Shown in pieces: positions 24,692 through 34,188 of a DNA stretch of 64,000 bases (position 1 is the first letter of the stretch; each line of letters begins with the position of its first letter). Both the position numbers and the translations under genes were made by a program. The DNA comes from Burkholderiales bacterium (lineage in GTDB: Bacteria > Pseudomonadota > Gammaproteobacteria > Burkholderiales > Burkholderiaceae_C). Location: contig RXJW01000046.1 of assembly GCA_003963005.1 (NCBI GenBank), positions 89,798 to 153,797 of the forward strand. The letters run 5' to 3'. The notes beneath the pieces are model-generated. The model had not been told where the DNA came from, searched no databases, and saw only the letters and a program-made list of their open reading frames with translations.

Positions 24692-27600
24692 TTAGAACTG
24701 CTTGTTGTACTGCACGGACAGCTGGATGCGGCGTGCGGCGCTGTACGAGATCGGCTGGCCGAACACGTTGCTCTTCACGGCGCGGGCATCGTCCATGTAG
24801 ACCTCGTTGACGTTCTGGGCCACGACGCTGTTGGTCACGTTGAAGACCTCGACCGCGGCACGCAGACCGTCGAACCACTTCGGCGAGTAGTTCAGGCTCA
24901 GGTCCAGGCGGCGGTTGGAGGGCAGGGTGCCCAGGGCGCCGCGCGGCGAGACCTTGCCGTCGCAGTAGTGGTAGGACGAACCGTAGTCGACATCGCCCTG
25001 CGTCGGGCTGGTGCCGGCGTACCAGCCCAGGCAGCTGCGCGGGCGGCCGGTGGCGTACGACAGGTTCGCGCCCACTTCCCACTCGGGCAGGATTTCATAG
25101 AAGCCGAAGGCCTTCAGGGCGTGGCGGCGGTCACCCGGCAGGTAGCCGTACGCGTATTCCATCAGCTCCGGGTGGTCCCAGGTCTGCGTGGCGGCCACGT
25201 CGGTCTGGCCGACGTCAGACAGCGTCTGGCCTTCGGTGTTGCCCTTGTTCTTGGAGTACGTGTAGGCCACCTTGCCGTACCAGCCGTTGCGCTTCGGGTG
25301 CTCCACGCTCAGGTCGATGGCGAAGTAGGTGCGCTTGGCCTTCGGGAAGCCCAGGTCGTCGGCCGAGAGGTCCACGCGGGTGTAGTCCTGACGGGCCTTG
25401 GCCGGGTTCTGGTCGTGGAAGTCCACCAGGAAGGAGTTGGCGCGACCCGGGTTGAACGTGGCGCAGCCAAAGCCGCCCCATTCGCTGGTGTCGACCTTGT
25501 GGTCGGCCGCCCACTTGTTGAACGGACGCGGATCGCACATGTCGTCGATCGTGGTCTTCAGCGAGCGGTAGGTCACCTGCGCGCGGCCGATGTACTCACG
25601 CGACAGCGCCTTCTCGAACGCGAAGCTGATTTCGTCCTGGTAGGTCGGCTTCATGTCCAGCGCCGAGACGACCTTGTTGTCCTTGGCCTGACCGTACTCG
25701 TTGTTGGCCGAGTAGGGGGTCGTGATGTCGCGGCGACCGGTCGGCTGGCCGTTGGCGTCCACACCGGTGTAGGTGAAGAACTGGCGCGTGAAGGTCGAGC
25801 GGCTGGCGCCGCGCACGGCGATGTGCGTCGGGATCTGGATCGAGTAGCGACCGGCCGTGGCGCTCAGCTTGTTGTTGCCGTCACCCGTGACGTCCCAGGC
25901 CGCGGCCAGGCGCGGGTTGATCTGGTTGTTCATCTTCAGGAAGGAGACGTTGTCGCCGTTGCGGTTGTCAAAACCTTCCTTGCGGATGCCGCCCGTCAGC
26001 GTCAGGTCCTTGGTGAGGCGCCACTTGTCTTCGATGTAGTAGGCGTCCTGGTCGGAGTAGGCGTTGGTCGTCGTGATGAAGATCTGCTCACGGCCGTAGT
26101 AGCCCAGGGCAGCGAGCGGGCCGTTGGCCGGGTTCGCGAGCCACACGCGCTGGCCACCGGTCTGCGAGTTGTTGATCGCGAAGTTGGTGTTGGCGGCATT
26201 GGTGGCCGAGGTCTTCAGGTAGGAGATGACCGTGCCCTTGCCGCCCGTCAGCGCCTCACCCGCGTTGATGGAGGTGAGCTTGTTGTTGTCCAGGCCGGCA
26301 CGAACGGTGTGGGCGCCGATGCGCCATTCCAGGTCGAGGCGGAAGCTCTTGACCGAGTCCTTCGAGCCTGCGGCGAGTGCGCGCTGGCCGGCGACCGGGT
26401 TCAGCTGGGCATACGTCAGGCCAGGTGCCTGGCCGTTGGTGCCGAACAGCACGCCGGGCACGGTGCCGGAGTAGGGGCCGAGGTCCTCGGTGTGCTGGGT
26501 CTTGCTCTTGCCGTACAGGGCCGTGAGCGTGAGGTCGTCGGTCAGATTGCCGACGTACTTCAGGATGCCGATGTCGGCGCCGGCGTCGGTGAAGCCGTCG
26601 ACGTTCTTGTAGGACTGCGTGCCGACGATCTGACCGTTGCGGGCGCCGGTCGTGTAGTCGTAGCCTTGCTGCGAGCGCTTGGATTCCGGCTTGTCGCTGA
26701 TCAGCGTGGCTTCCAGCAGGTGGTCGTCGGTGATGTTGAAGTTCAGCTTGCCGTACAGGCGGGTCGTGGTGTCCTTGCGGTCCGTCCAACCCTTCGTGGC
26801 GGCCTGGCTGCCGGTGGAGACGGCCGGGTTTTCTTCGCTCACGTAGCCGCGCTTGATCACGGTCTGCTCGGCGGCGGCGAAGAAGAACAGCTTGTCCTTG
26901 ATGATGGGGCCGCCGGCGTAGACCGAGGTGGTCGTTTCCTGGCGGGTGTTGTCGCCGCGCAGGCGCAGTTGGCCATCGGTCGAGGCGTTGGCCGGGTCGC
27001 CGGTGACGGCGTAGTAGAAGTCCTTGCTCTTGCCGCGGCCGGTGTTCGGCGAGTACAGCACCTGGCCGCCCGCCTCGAAGGTGTTCGAACCGCTCTTGGT
27101 CACGACGTTCAGCACGCCACCGACAGAGCGGCCGTATTCGACGCCGTAGCCGGTGGTCAGCACCTGGGCCTGCTCGATGGCGCCGAAGGGGAGCTGGGCC
27201 GAGCCGAGCTGGGTCAGCGGGTTGGTCGCGGGGAAGCCGTTGATGTAGTAGGCGTTCTCCGACGGGGCACCGCCGGCGATGGACATGGCATTGCCGTAGC
27301 GCGAGTCAGCATCCGAGGTGCCGGGAGCCAGGCGCACGATGTCGTTCAGGTTGCGGCCGATGGGCAGGCCTTCCAGCACGGCGGCGGTGAAGTTGGTGCC
27401 GATGTTGGCCGTCGTCGTGTCGATCAGGCGGCGGGTCGACGTGACCGTCACGGTCTCCAGGCGGGCACCGAAGGCGAGCGGATAGTTCTGGCCGATGACG
27501 ACTTCGAACGGGTCGGTGGACTGCACGACCTTGCCGTCGCGGATCAGCGAGGCCTTGTAGCGACCGACCGGCAGGGCGCTGGCCGACACGCGACCGGTGG

Positions 27601-27808
27601 CGTCCGGCGTCAGCGTGCGCTTCAGGCCGGTGTCCAGGTTTTCGATCAGCACGGTCGCGCCGTCGGCGTTCTGCACGACACCGGCGACACCGCCGGAGGC
27701 ATTCGATTGCGCGCGCGCGTCCTGGGGCAGGGTCAGCAGCGCGACCGGCGCCACGGCAGCGCCGAGCGCGATTAGCGCTGCGAGATTGACACTGTTGCGT
27801 CGAAACAT
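24692..27808 (-). CDS. TonB-dependent receptor with N-terminal carboxypeptidase-regulatory-like domain
   Basis: A 1038-residue Oar-like outer-membrane receptor. Signal peptide (MFRRNSVNLAALIALGAAVA, cleavage after ARA), then a beta-sandwich regulatory-like domain (about 38-115; GGVAGVVQNADGATVLIENL), plug domain (LNDIVRLAPGTSDADSRYGN and GVEYGRSVGGVLNVVTKSG) and a large barrel ending in SVQYNKQF. The ATG at 27808 follows a strong AGGAGTTC ribosome site; upstream extension to 27895 is unlikely. Ligand unknown. Architecture and length differ clearly from the neighbouring 924-residue receptor, so the two are not a simple tandem duplication. Confidence 0.95.
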   Translation of the reverse strand: MFRRNSVNLAALIALGAAVAPVALLTLPQDARAQSNASGGVAGVVQNADGATVLIENLDTGLKRTLTPDATGRVSASALPVGRYKASLIRDGKVVQSTDPFEVVIGQNYPLAFGARLETVTVTSTRRLIDTTTANIGTNFTAAVLEGLPIGRNLNDIVRLAPGTSDADSRYGNAMSIAGGAPSENAYYINGFPATNPLTQLGSAQLPFGAIEQAQVLTTGYGVEYGRSVGGVLNVVTKSGSNTFEAGGQVLYSPNTGRGKSKDFYYAVTGDPANASTDGQLRLRGDNTRQETTTSVYAGGPIIKDKLFFFAAAEQTVIKRGYVSEENPAVSTGSQAATKGWTDRKDTTTRLYGKLNFNITDDHLLEATLISDKPESKRSQQGYDYTTGARNGQIVGTQSYKNVDGFTDAGADIGILKYVGNLTDDLTLTALYGKSKTQHTEDLGPYSGTVPGVLFGTNGQAPGLTYAQLNPVAGQRALAAGSKDSVKSFRLDLEWRIGAHTVRAGLDNNKLTSINAGEALTGGKGTVISYLKTSATNAANTNFAINNSQTGGQRVWLANPANGPLAALGYYGREQIFITTTNAYSDQDAYYIEDKWRLTKDLTLTGGIRKEGFDNRNGDNVSFLKMNNQINPRLAAAWDVTGDGNNKLSATAGRYSIQIPTHIAVRGASRSTFTRQFFTYTGVDANGQPTGRRDITTPYSANNEYGQAKDNKVVSALDMKPTYQDEISFAFEKALSREYIGRAQVTYRSLKTTIDDMCDPRPFNKWAADHKVDTSEWGGFGCATFNPGRANSFLVDFHDQNPAKARQDYTRVDLSADDLGFPKAKRTYFAIDLSVEHPKRNGWYGKVAYTYSKNKGNTEGQTLSDVGQTDVAATQTWDHPELMEYAYGYLPGDRRHALKAFGFYEILPEWEVGANLSYATGRPRSCLGWYAGTSPTQGDVDYGSSYHYCDGKVSPRGALGTLPSNRRLDLSLNYSPKWFDGLRAAVEVFNVTNSVVAQNVNEVYMDDARAVKSNVFGQPISYSAARRIQLSVQYNKQF

Positions 27809-28098
27809 GGGGAACTCCTCAGAAGAAAAGGGGATGAGGCAGGACCGGATAGGCTCCCGCCGAGCAGACAACACACCCGCGCGACGATCAGCCACGCGGT
27901 TAATCCCAGTATTCGGGAGTGGGTCCCCTGATCCACCCGGGGGTCGTCCCTAGTCCTCGTGTCAAGACCCTTGCAAAGTTCTTGCAAGTTGTTGAGAACG
28001 CAGAAGAAATGTGTCCCATGACCTCCGGCATGGGTTAATCCCCTAGACGTTGGGCGAGGCCAACGCTTTACAGAGCGTTAACGTTCCGAGTGCTTCGG
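27809..28098. other. Intergenic region with repeats upstream of the second receptor gene
   Basis: About 290 bases without a gene. Two copies of GGTTAATCCC occur (27898-27907 and 28033-28042), each followed by a G-rich stretch. CTTGCAAAGTTCTTGCAAG lies near 27970. Small hairpins CGTTGG/CCAACG (28048-28065) and AACGCT/AGCGTT (28062-28079) lie after the glcB stop. The promoter of the receptor gene must be here. Confidence 0.55.
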
Positions 28099-30276
28099 TT
28101 AACGCGATGCGCCCGACTTCACCCGCAGCCGCCAGGCGTGCAGCAGAGGCTCGGTGTAGCCACTGGGCTGGGCTTCGCCCTTGAAGACGAGATCCAGCGC
28201 GGCCTGCATGGCCGCACCATCGGGGTGCGTGGCCAGCGGTCGGTAGGCCGGATCTGCGGCGTTCTGCGCGTCCACGATCCGGGCCATGCGGGCGAAGGTG
28301 TCCCGCACCTGTTCGGCGCTGACCACCCCATGCCGCAGCCAGTTGGCGATGTGTTGGCTGCTGATGCGCAGCGTCGCGCGGTCTTCCATCAGGCCCACAC
28401 CGTTGATGTCCGGCACCTTGGAGCAGCCCACGCCCTGGTCGATCCAGCGCACGACGTAACCCAGGATGCCCTGGACGTTGTTGTCCAGCTCCTGCTGGCG
28501 CTGCTCGGGCGTCCAGTTCGCGTCGGTGGCGACCGGGATGGTCAGCAGCGCGTTCAGGATGCCTTCGCGCTCGGCGCCGAGGTCGACCTTCTCCAGCTCC
28601 TGCTGCACGGCGGCCACGCTGACCTGGTGGTAGTGCAGCGCGTGCAGCGTGGCGGCCGTGGGCGACGGCACCCAGGCGGTGTTGGCGCCGGCCTTGGGGT
28701 GGCCGACCTTCTGCTTGAGCATCTCGGCCATCAGGTCGGGCATGGCCCACATGCCCTTGCCGATCTGGGCCCGGCCGCGCAGGCCGCAGGCGAGGCCGGT
28801 CAGCACATTGCTGCGCTCGTAGGCCTGGATCCAGCTCGAGGTCTTCATGTCGCCCTTGCGCAGCATCGGGCCGGCGCGCATGGCGGTGTGCATCTCGTCG
28901 CCGGTGCGGTCCAGGAAACCGGTGTTGATGAAGGCCACACGGCTGGCGGCGGCGGCGATGCAGGCCTTCAGGTTGACGGAGGTGCGGCGCTCCTCGTCCA
29001 TGATGCCCAGCTTGACCGTGCTGTCGGGCAGGCCGAGCAGCTGCTCGACACGGCTGAACAGCTCGGAGGCGAAGGCCACTTCCGACGGGCCGTGCATCTT
29101 GGGCTTCACGATGTAGACCGAGCCCGTCCGTGAGTTGCCGCGGCGCTGCAGGTCGTGCATCGCGATCGTGGTCGTGACCACCGCATCCATGATGCCCTCG
29201 GGAATTTCGCTGCCGTCGTCCAGCAGGATGGCCGGGTTGGTCATCAGGTGGCCGACGTTGCGCACGAACATCAGCGAGCGGCCGTGCAGCGTCAGCGTGC
29301 CGCCGTGGGGGGCGGTGTAGACCCGGTCGGCGTTCAGGCGCCGGGTGAAGGTCTTGCCGCCCTTGGCGACCTCCTCGGTCAGCGTGCCCTGCTGGATGCC
29401 GAGCCAGTTGCGGTAGGCCAGCAGCTTGTCCTCGGCGTCCACCGCGGCGACGGAGTCTTCCAGGTCGAGGATGGTGGACAGCGCTGCTTCGAGCACCACG
29501 TCGGCCACGCCGGCGGCGTCGGTCTTGCCGATGGGCGTGCTGCGGTCGATGCGGATGTCCAGGTGCAGGCCGTGGTGCACCAGCAGCACGCTGCTGGGGG
29601 CGGCAGCGTCGCCCTGGTAGCCGGCGAAGGCGGCGGGGTCCTGCAGGCCGGTGGTGGCCCCGGACGCCAGCGTCACGACGAGCTGGCCGCCCTCGACGCG
29701 GTAGCCGGTCGAGTCGGCATGGGTGCCGCTGGCCAGCGGCGCAGCCTGGTCGAGCACCTGGCGGGCAAAGGCAATGACCTTGGCACCGCGCACCGGGTTG
29801 TAGGCGCCCTCGCGGCTGGCGCCGTCGGTCTCAGGGATGGCATCGGTGCCGTAGAGCGCGTCGTACAGCGATCCCCAGCGGGCGTTGGCGGCATTCAGCG
29901 CGTAGCGGGCGTTCAGGATGGGCACCACCAGCTGCGGGCCGGCCTGCACGGCGAGTTCGGCGTCGACGTTGGCCGTGGTTGCCTTGACCTGCGCCGGCGG
30001 CTCGACGAGGTAGCCGATGCGGGTCAGGAAGTCGCGGTAAGCCGGCATGTCGGTGATCGGGCCGGGGTGGGCCTCGTGCCAGGCGTCCAGCTCGGACTGC
30101 AGGCGGTCGCGCTCGGCGAGCAGCGCGCGGTTCATCGGCGCGAGCTCGTGGGCAATCTTGCTGAAGCCGGCCCAGAAGGTGTCCGGTGCCACGCCCGTGC
30201 CGGGCAGCACTTCGGTGTCGATGAAGCGGGCCAGATCGGCGTCGACCTGCAAGCGATGGAGGGTGGTGCGGGGCAT
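28099..30276 (-). CDS. glcB: Malate synthase G
   Basis: A 725-residue monomeric malate synthase of the G isoform, which condenses glyoxylate with acetyl-CoA to malate in the cytosol for the glyoxylate/glycolate routes. Length is that of the family (~723). Landmarks are [21 protein letters not shown] (glyoxylate/acetyl-CoA site, about 340-360; here preceded by RGN) and [28 protein letters not shown] near 515-545. The ATG at 30276 gives the usual [12 protein letters not shown]; the frame open to 30315 is not conserved. It is divergent from a LysR gene, which is probably its regulator. A GCGTTAAC...GTTAACGC repeat (28075-28104) straddles its stop codon. Confidence 0.96.
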   Translation of the reverse strand: MPRTTLHRLQVDADLARFIDTEVLPGTGVAPDTFWAGFSKIAHELAPMNRALLAERDRLQSELDAWHEAHPGPITDMPAYRDFLTRIGYLVEPPAQVKATTANVDAELAVQAGPQLVVPILNARYALNAANARWGSLYDALYGTDAIPETDGASREGAYNPVRGAKVIAFARQVLDQAAPLASGTHADSTGYRVEGGQLVVTLASGATTGLQDPAAFAGYQGDAAAPSSVLLVHHGLHLDIRIDRSTPIGKTDAAGVADVVLEAALSTILDLEDSVAAVDAEDKLLAYRNWLGIQQGTLTEEVAKGGKTFTRRLNADRVYTAPHGGTLTLHGRSLMFVRNVGHLMTNPAILLDDGSEIPEGIMDAVVTTTIAMHDLQRRGNSRTGSVYIVKPKMHGPSEVAFASELFSRVEQLLGLPDSTVKLGIMDEERRTSVNLKACIAAAASRVAFINTGFLDRTGDEMHTAMRAGPMLRKGDMKTSSWIQAYERSNVLTGLACGLRGRAQIGKGMWAMPDLMAEMLKQKVGHPKAGANTAWVPSPTAATLHALHYHQVSVAAVQQELEKVDLGAEREGILNALLTIPVATDANWTPEQRQQELDNNVQGILGYVVRWIDQGVGCSKVPDINGVGLMEDRATLRISSQHIANWLRHGVVSAEQVRDTFARMARIVDAQNAADPAYRPLATHPDGAAMQAALDLVFKGEAQPSGYTEPLLHAWRLRVKSGASR

Positions 30277-30386
30277 GGCGGAACTCCTGCGAGAGTGAAC
30301 AACGAATGGGCCCAATCTAGCCGGCTTGGGGTGCCCGATTCACAGCCGGGGCCGCAGGGATTCTGTGACTAAAACGCAAAACCGGA

Positions 30387-30400
30387 TCGTGAAATCACGA
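30387..30400. promoter_or_regulatory. Inverted repeats in the glcB-lysR divergent promoter
   Basis: TCGTGAAATCACGA is a perfect 6-2-6 inverted repeat 33 bases before the LysR start. A second pair, TCACAG (30340-30345) and CTGTGA (30363-30368), lies closer to glcB. Both are candidate LysR-type binding sites controlling the divergent genes. Confidence 0.5.
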
Positions 30401-30432
30401 CCTTTGCGTCGTCGCCCCAGCACAATCCGAGC

Positions 30433-31338
30433 ATGGACAAGCTCAAGCAGATGGAGTCCTTCGTCCTGGTGGCGGCCAAGGGCAGCCTGACGGCCGCAGC
30501 CCAGGCCGAGGGGGTGGCGCCCGCCGTCATGGGCCGGCGGCTGGACGCGCTGGAGGCGCGTCTGGGCGTGAAGCTGATGCTGCGCACCACCCGCCGCCTG
30601 ACGCTCACGCCGGAAGGCCAGGCCTTCCTCGAAGACTGCCAGCGCCTCATCGCCTCGCTGGCCGATGCCGAGGCCGCCGTCAGCGCCGGCGGCTTGAAGG
30701 CCAGCGGCCACCTGCGCGTGACGGCCCCGGCGGGCTTCGGCCGCCGTCACGTGGCGCCTCTCGTGCCGGGCTTTCTGGCCGACCATGCCGACCTGAGCCT
30801 GTCGCTCAACCTCAGCGACCGCATCGTGGACATCGTGCACGAGGGCTTCGACTGCGCCGTGCGCGTGGGCGATCTGCCCGACTCCAGCCTCGTCAGCACC
30901 CGCCTGGCCGACAACCGGCGGCTTTGCGTGGGCGCACCGACCTACCTCAAGCGTGCCGGCGTGCCCCGCCACCCGGACGACCTCGCCCGCCACGCCTGCC
31001 TCACGCTCAGCTCCGAGGCGAGCCAGACCCGCGGCTGGGCGTTCCAGATCGATGGTGCCGTGCAGCACCTTCGCCTGACCGGGCGGCTGGACTGCAGCGA
31101 CGGCCAGGTGCTGCACGACTGGTGCGTGGCCGGCCTCGGACTGGCCTGGCGCAGCACCTGGGAGGTGGAGGCCGACCTGGCGGCGGGGCGGCTGGTCAGC
31201 GTGCTCGACGACTACGCGGCGCCGCCCAACGGCATCTACGCGATCTTTCCGCAGTCACGCCACCTGCCGCTGCGCACACGCTTGTGGGTAGAGCACCTGC
31301 GGGCGCATTACGGCAGGACGGAGTACTGGCGGGGTTGA
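30433..31338 (+). CDS. LysR-family transcriptional regulator
   Basis: A 301-residue LysR regulator. The N-terminal helix-turn-helix (MDKLKQMESFVLVAAKGSLT... residues 1-60, with RRLDALEARLGVKLMLRTTRRL) is followed by a periplasmic-binding-like effector domain. The unusual VAPAVMGRRLDALE in the recognition region fits the branch that includes DmlR/AaeR-like regulators. Divergent from glcB with a 156-base intergenic region containing inverted repeats, so control of malate synthase is the most likely role. The effector is unknown. Confidence 0.93.
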   Translation: MDKLKQMESFVLVAAKGSLTAAAQAEGVAPAVMGRRLDALEARLGVKLMLRTTRRLTLTPEGQAFLEDCQRLIASLADAEAAVSAGGLKASGHLRVTAPAGFGRRHVAPLVPGFLADHADLSLSLNLSDRIVDIVHEGFDCAVRVGDLPDSSLVSTRLADNRRLCVGAPTYLKRAGVPRHPDDLARHACLTLSSEASQTRGWAFQIDGAVQHLRLTGRLDCSDGQVLHDWCVAGLGLAWRSTWEVEADLAAGRLVSVLDDYAAPPNGIYAIFPQSRHLPLRTRLWVEHLRAHYGRTEYWRG

Positions 31339-31386
31339 ACGCTGCTGCCCTGCGCCCCGGGGAATCCAAGCCGGTCCGTCAGCAGG

Positions 31387-31764
31387 TCAGAGCTGCCCGC
31401 TCGCCCGCATCCCTTCGAGCCGCAGCGCCAAGGCTTGCTCCAGCTCGGCCAGCTTCTGACGCAGCGCCTCTCGGTTGCTGTCGTCCACCGCCGCGTCCAG
31501 TTGACGGCGCAGTTCGGCACGGGCCTGGAACACCGCCAGCTCCGGCGGCGGCACGCCGGCGTTCTTGAGCACCTTGAACGCCATGCGGAACTCCGCCGGC
31601 GTCTCGTCCCAGCCGTCATCCTCGGTCAAGGGCTTGCCGAAGCTCGCCGCGCTCTGCAGTTCGCCGGAGCGCATGGCTTCGGCGAGATCACGCGCGATGC
31701 GCTCGTCCTGCTCGCGCAACAACGTGTTGCGGTGGGTGTCGGGGTCGACGGCCATGCCGGGCAT
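31387..31764 (-). CDS. DUF1992 domain protein
   Basis: A 125-residue cytosolic protein of the DUF1992 family (the conserved domain of human DNAJC28, without a J domain). The family pattern is visible: an N-terminal RDLAEAMRSGEL stretch, GKPL followed by acidic residues (43-51), then PAEFRMAFKVLKNAGVPPPELAVF (about 56-79). A coiled C-terminal helix follows. Function in bacteria is unknown. The start is either 31764 or 31755 (MAVDPDTH, my slight preference by hydrophilicity). It lies 18 bases after the acyl-CoA synthetase gene on the same strand, probably one transcript. Confidence 0.82.
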   Translation of the reverse strand: MPGMAVDPDTHRNTLLREQDERIARDLAEAMRSGELQSAASFGKPLTEDDGWDETPAEFRMAFKVLKNAGVPPPELAVFQARAELRRQLDAAVDDSNREALRQKLAELEQALALRLEGMRASGQL

Positions 31765-31782
31765 TCTGCCCGGTAAGCACCA

Positions 31783-33483
31783 TCAGTCGCCGAAGATGAT
31801 CTTGCTCTTCTTGCTGACCCAGCCCTCGAAGCTGCCCGAGTAGGCCTCCTCGATGCGGTTGCGCTTGACCTTGAAGGTCGGCGTGATGAAGCCGTTGTCC
31901 ACCGTCCAGGGCGTCTTGATCAGCACCAGCGCGTCGAGCTGCTCGTGCGGGTCCAGGCGGGCGTTGACGTCGTCCAGGTGCTTGGAGAGCTCGGCCATCA
32001 GCGCGGCGCGCTCGGCCTCGGTGCTGGCGCGCTCTAGGCCTTGCGGCGACAACATCGCGATGCCCAGCGGCTGGCCCATGTTGGCGCCGGCCACGCAGCA
32101 GGCCTCGACGTTGGGGTTCATGCCCAGGCGGTCCTCGATCGGGGCCGGGGCCACGTACTTGCCCTTGCTCGTCTTGAACAGGTCCTTCACGCGGCCGGTG
32201 ATGCGCACGCAGCCGTCCTGGTCCATGCTGGCCTTGTCACCGGTGCGCAGCCAGCCGTCTTCGGTGAAGCTGTCGCGCGTCTGCTCCGGCGCCTTGAAGT
32301 AGCCGAGCATGACGGCCGGGCTGCGCATCTGCAGCTCGCCCGTGGTCGGGTCGATGCGGACCTGCACGCCCTCGTAGGCCGGGCCCACGGTGCCGCGCTG
32401 GTTCTTGCCCGGCAGCGTCAGGTGCGACAGCGCCAGGTTCTCGGTCATGCCATAGCCTTCGTTGATGTGCAGGCCCAGGGCCGCGTACCACTCGAGCAGC
32501 GCGACCGGCATCGGCGCCGCGCCACCGGCGGCGAACTTGCATTCGTTCAGGCCCAGGGCCTTGAGCACCTTCTTGCGCACCAGGCCGCCGATGATCGGCA
32601 GGCGCAGCAGCTTGTTGAGCTTTTGCTGCGGCATCTTGGCCTGGACGCCCTGCTGGAACTTCACCCACAGCCGCGGCACCGAGAAGAACACGGTCGGCAG
32701 CGCGCGCTGCAGGTCGGCCGTGAAGGTGTCCAGCGACTCGGCGAAGTAGATCTTGATGCCCCGCGCCAGCCAGCCGTGCTCCACCAGCGTGCGCTCCACG
32801 ACGTGGGCCAGCGGCAGGTAGGACAGCATGCGGTCCGAGCCCGTCATCGGGATGCGCTTCAGCCCCGCGTCCACCGCCCACGCGAAGGCGCCGAAGGTGT
32901 GCATGACGCCCTTGGGCAGACCGGTCGTGCCGGAGGTGTAGATCAGCGTGCAGAGCTCGTCGGCGCCGCGCACCGGCGAGGCCTTCAGCGGCTCGGTGCG
33001 GGCGCAGATGGTGTCCCAGCTCTCGTAGGCCTTCTTGGCGTCGTCGGGCGACAGCGCGTAGCTGGCACCGGGCAGGCTCGTCGGCACGCCGGGCTTCATG
33101 CCCTCCCAGCCGTCGAGCTTGCCGATGAAGATGAAGCGCGACTCGCTGTGCTCCAGGATCTGCGTGATCGTCTCGGGCGCCAGCGTCGGGTACAGCGGCA
33201 CGCTCACGTAGCCGGCCATCCAGATCGCCAGGTCGCTCATCAGCCACCAGGCGCAGTTCTTCGACAGGATGGCCACCTTGGCATCGGCCGGCCAGCCTTC
33301 CGCCGCGCCCTTGGCCTTCAGGAAGGCGGCCATTCGGCGCACCTGATCGCCCACCTGGGCCCAGGTGTAGTCCTTCACGGCACCGCCCCCCATCGGCTGG
33401 GTCAGGGTGACCTGGCTGCCTGCGGTGCGCTCGAAGTGATACAGACGCTGCAGCGCAAGCTGGTCGGCGGCAATGGTGGCCAT
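31783..33483 (-). CDS. Long-chain acyl-CoA synthetase (AMP-forming)
   Basis: A 566-residue ANL-superfamily enzyme that activates a fatty acid with ATP and CoA. The phosphate-binding loop YTSGTTGLPKG (182-192), YGMTE near 360, GWLRTGD near 430 and a C-terminal VKRNRIEEAY are all present. The layout (short N-terminus, FVSVPRLWVK-like helix) resembles FadD15/long-chain synthetases more than acetyl-CoA synthetase. No signal peptide. The acyl-CoA thioesterase gene is divergent from it, so synthesis and hydrolysis of acyl-CoA share a 209-base promoter region. Confidence 0.92.
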   Translation of the reverse strand: MATIAADQLALQRLYHFERTAGSQVTLTQPMGGGAVKDYTWAQVGDQVRRMAAFLKAKGAAEGWPADAKVAILSKNCAWWLMSDLAIWMAGYVSVPLYPTLAPETITQILEHSESRFIFIGKLDGWEGMKPGVPTSLPGASYALSPDDAKKAYESWDTICARTEPLKASPVRGADELCTLIYTSGTTGLPKGVMHTFGAFAWAVDAGLKRIPMTGSDRMLSYLPLAHVVERTLVEHGWLARGIKIYFAESLDTFTADLQRALPTVFFSVPRLWVKFQQGVQAKMPQQKLNKLLRLPIIGGLVRKKVLKALGLNECKFAAGGAAPMPVALLEWYAALGLHINEGYGMTENLALSHLTLPGKNQRGTVGPAYEGVQVRIDPTTGELQMRSPAVMLGYFKAPEQTRDSFTEDGWLRTGDKASMDQDGCVRITGRVKDLFKTSKGKYVAPAPIEDRLGMNPNVEACCVAGANMGQPLGIAMLSPQGLERASTEAERAALMAELSKHLDDVNARLDPHEQLDALVLIKTPWTVDNGFITPTFKVKRNRIEEAYSGSFEGWVSKKSKIIFGD

Positions 33484-33692
33484 GAGGGTGTCTCCTTCGG
33501 AACTTATCGGGGTCCGAAAGTTAACCGCGTGTAAAACCCGAGCTCCTACGGGAAAACACTCTTCGATGTGACCTGCTGCCCAGGACGGCTAGGGGCGGTC
33601 CTCTAGAAAACCGCCGGCTGCGCGGCTCTCGGGTGCCCGCCGGAGCTGGCGAGCCGCGCACGACAATCCGCCGCTTCACCCAGGAGCGACTG

Positions 33693-34184
33693 ATGGACCT
33701 GCCCGCCCACCAACTGACGATGACCGTGCTGATGACGCCGGACACCGCCAACTTTTCCGGCAATGTGCACGGCGGCAACATCCTCAAGCTGCTCGATCAG
33801 GTCGCCTATGCCTGTGCGAGCCGCTACGCCGGCCGCTACGTGGTGACGCTGTCGGTGGACCGCGTCATCTTCCGCCAGCCCATCCATGTGGGCGAGCTCG
33901 TGACGTTTCTCGCCAGCGTCAACCACACCGGCACCTCGTCGATGGAGGTGGGCATCAAGGTGGTCGCCGAGAACATCCGGACGCAGGAGACGCGGCACGT
34001 GAACAGCTGCTACTTCACGATGGTCGCCGTGGGTGACGACAACAAGCCGGTGCCTGTGCCGCCGCTGCGCCCCTTCACGCCCGAGGAGCGCAGCCGGCAT
34101 GCCGCCGCGATCGCGCGCAAGCAGGCGCGTGCCAGCCTCGAAGGGCGCGCCGGCACGTCATCTGACACCACCGCGGGGGCCTGA
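33693..34184 (+). CDS. Acyl-CoA thioesterase (YciA/hotdog family)
   Basis: A 163-residue hotdog-fold thioesterase that hydrolyses acyl-CoA to free acid and CoA. GNVHGGNILKLLDQVAY (about 24-40) carries the catalytic aspartate/asparagine region, and FRQPIHVGELVTFLASV follows at about 70-86. The start at 33693 has a good ribosome site (CAGGAG, 8 bases upstream); the open frame up to 33633 lacks family similarity. It precedes the SMP-30-like gene by 4 bases, so the two form an operon. Confidence 0.92.
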   Translation: MDLPAHQLTMTVLMTPDTANFSGNVHGGNILKLLDQVAYACASRYAGRYVVTLSVDRVIFRQPIHVGELVTFLASVNHTGTSSMEVGIKVVAENIRTQETRHVNSCYFTMVAVGDDNKPVPVPPLRPFTPEERSRHAAAIARKQARASLEGRAGTSSDTTAGA

Positions 34185-34188
34185 ACGG

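Noticed and set aside
24662..27775. 1037-codon plus-strand open frame opposite the second receptor gene
   Set aside because: Val/Gly/Arg-rich shadow; the minus strand has signal peptide, plug and barrel landmarks.
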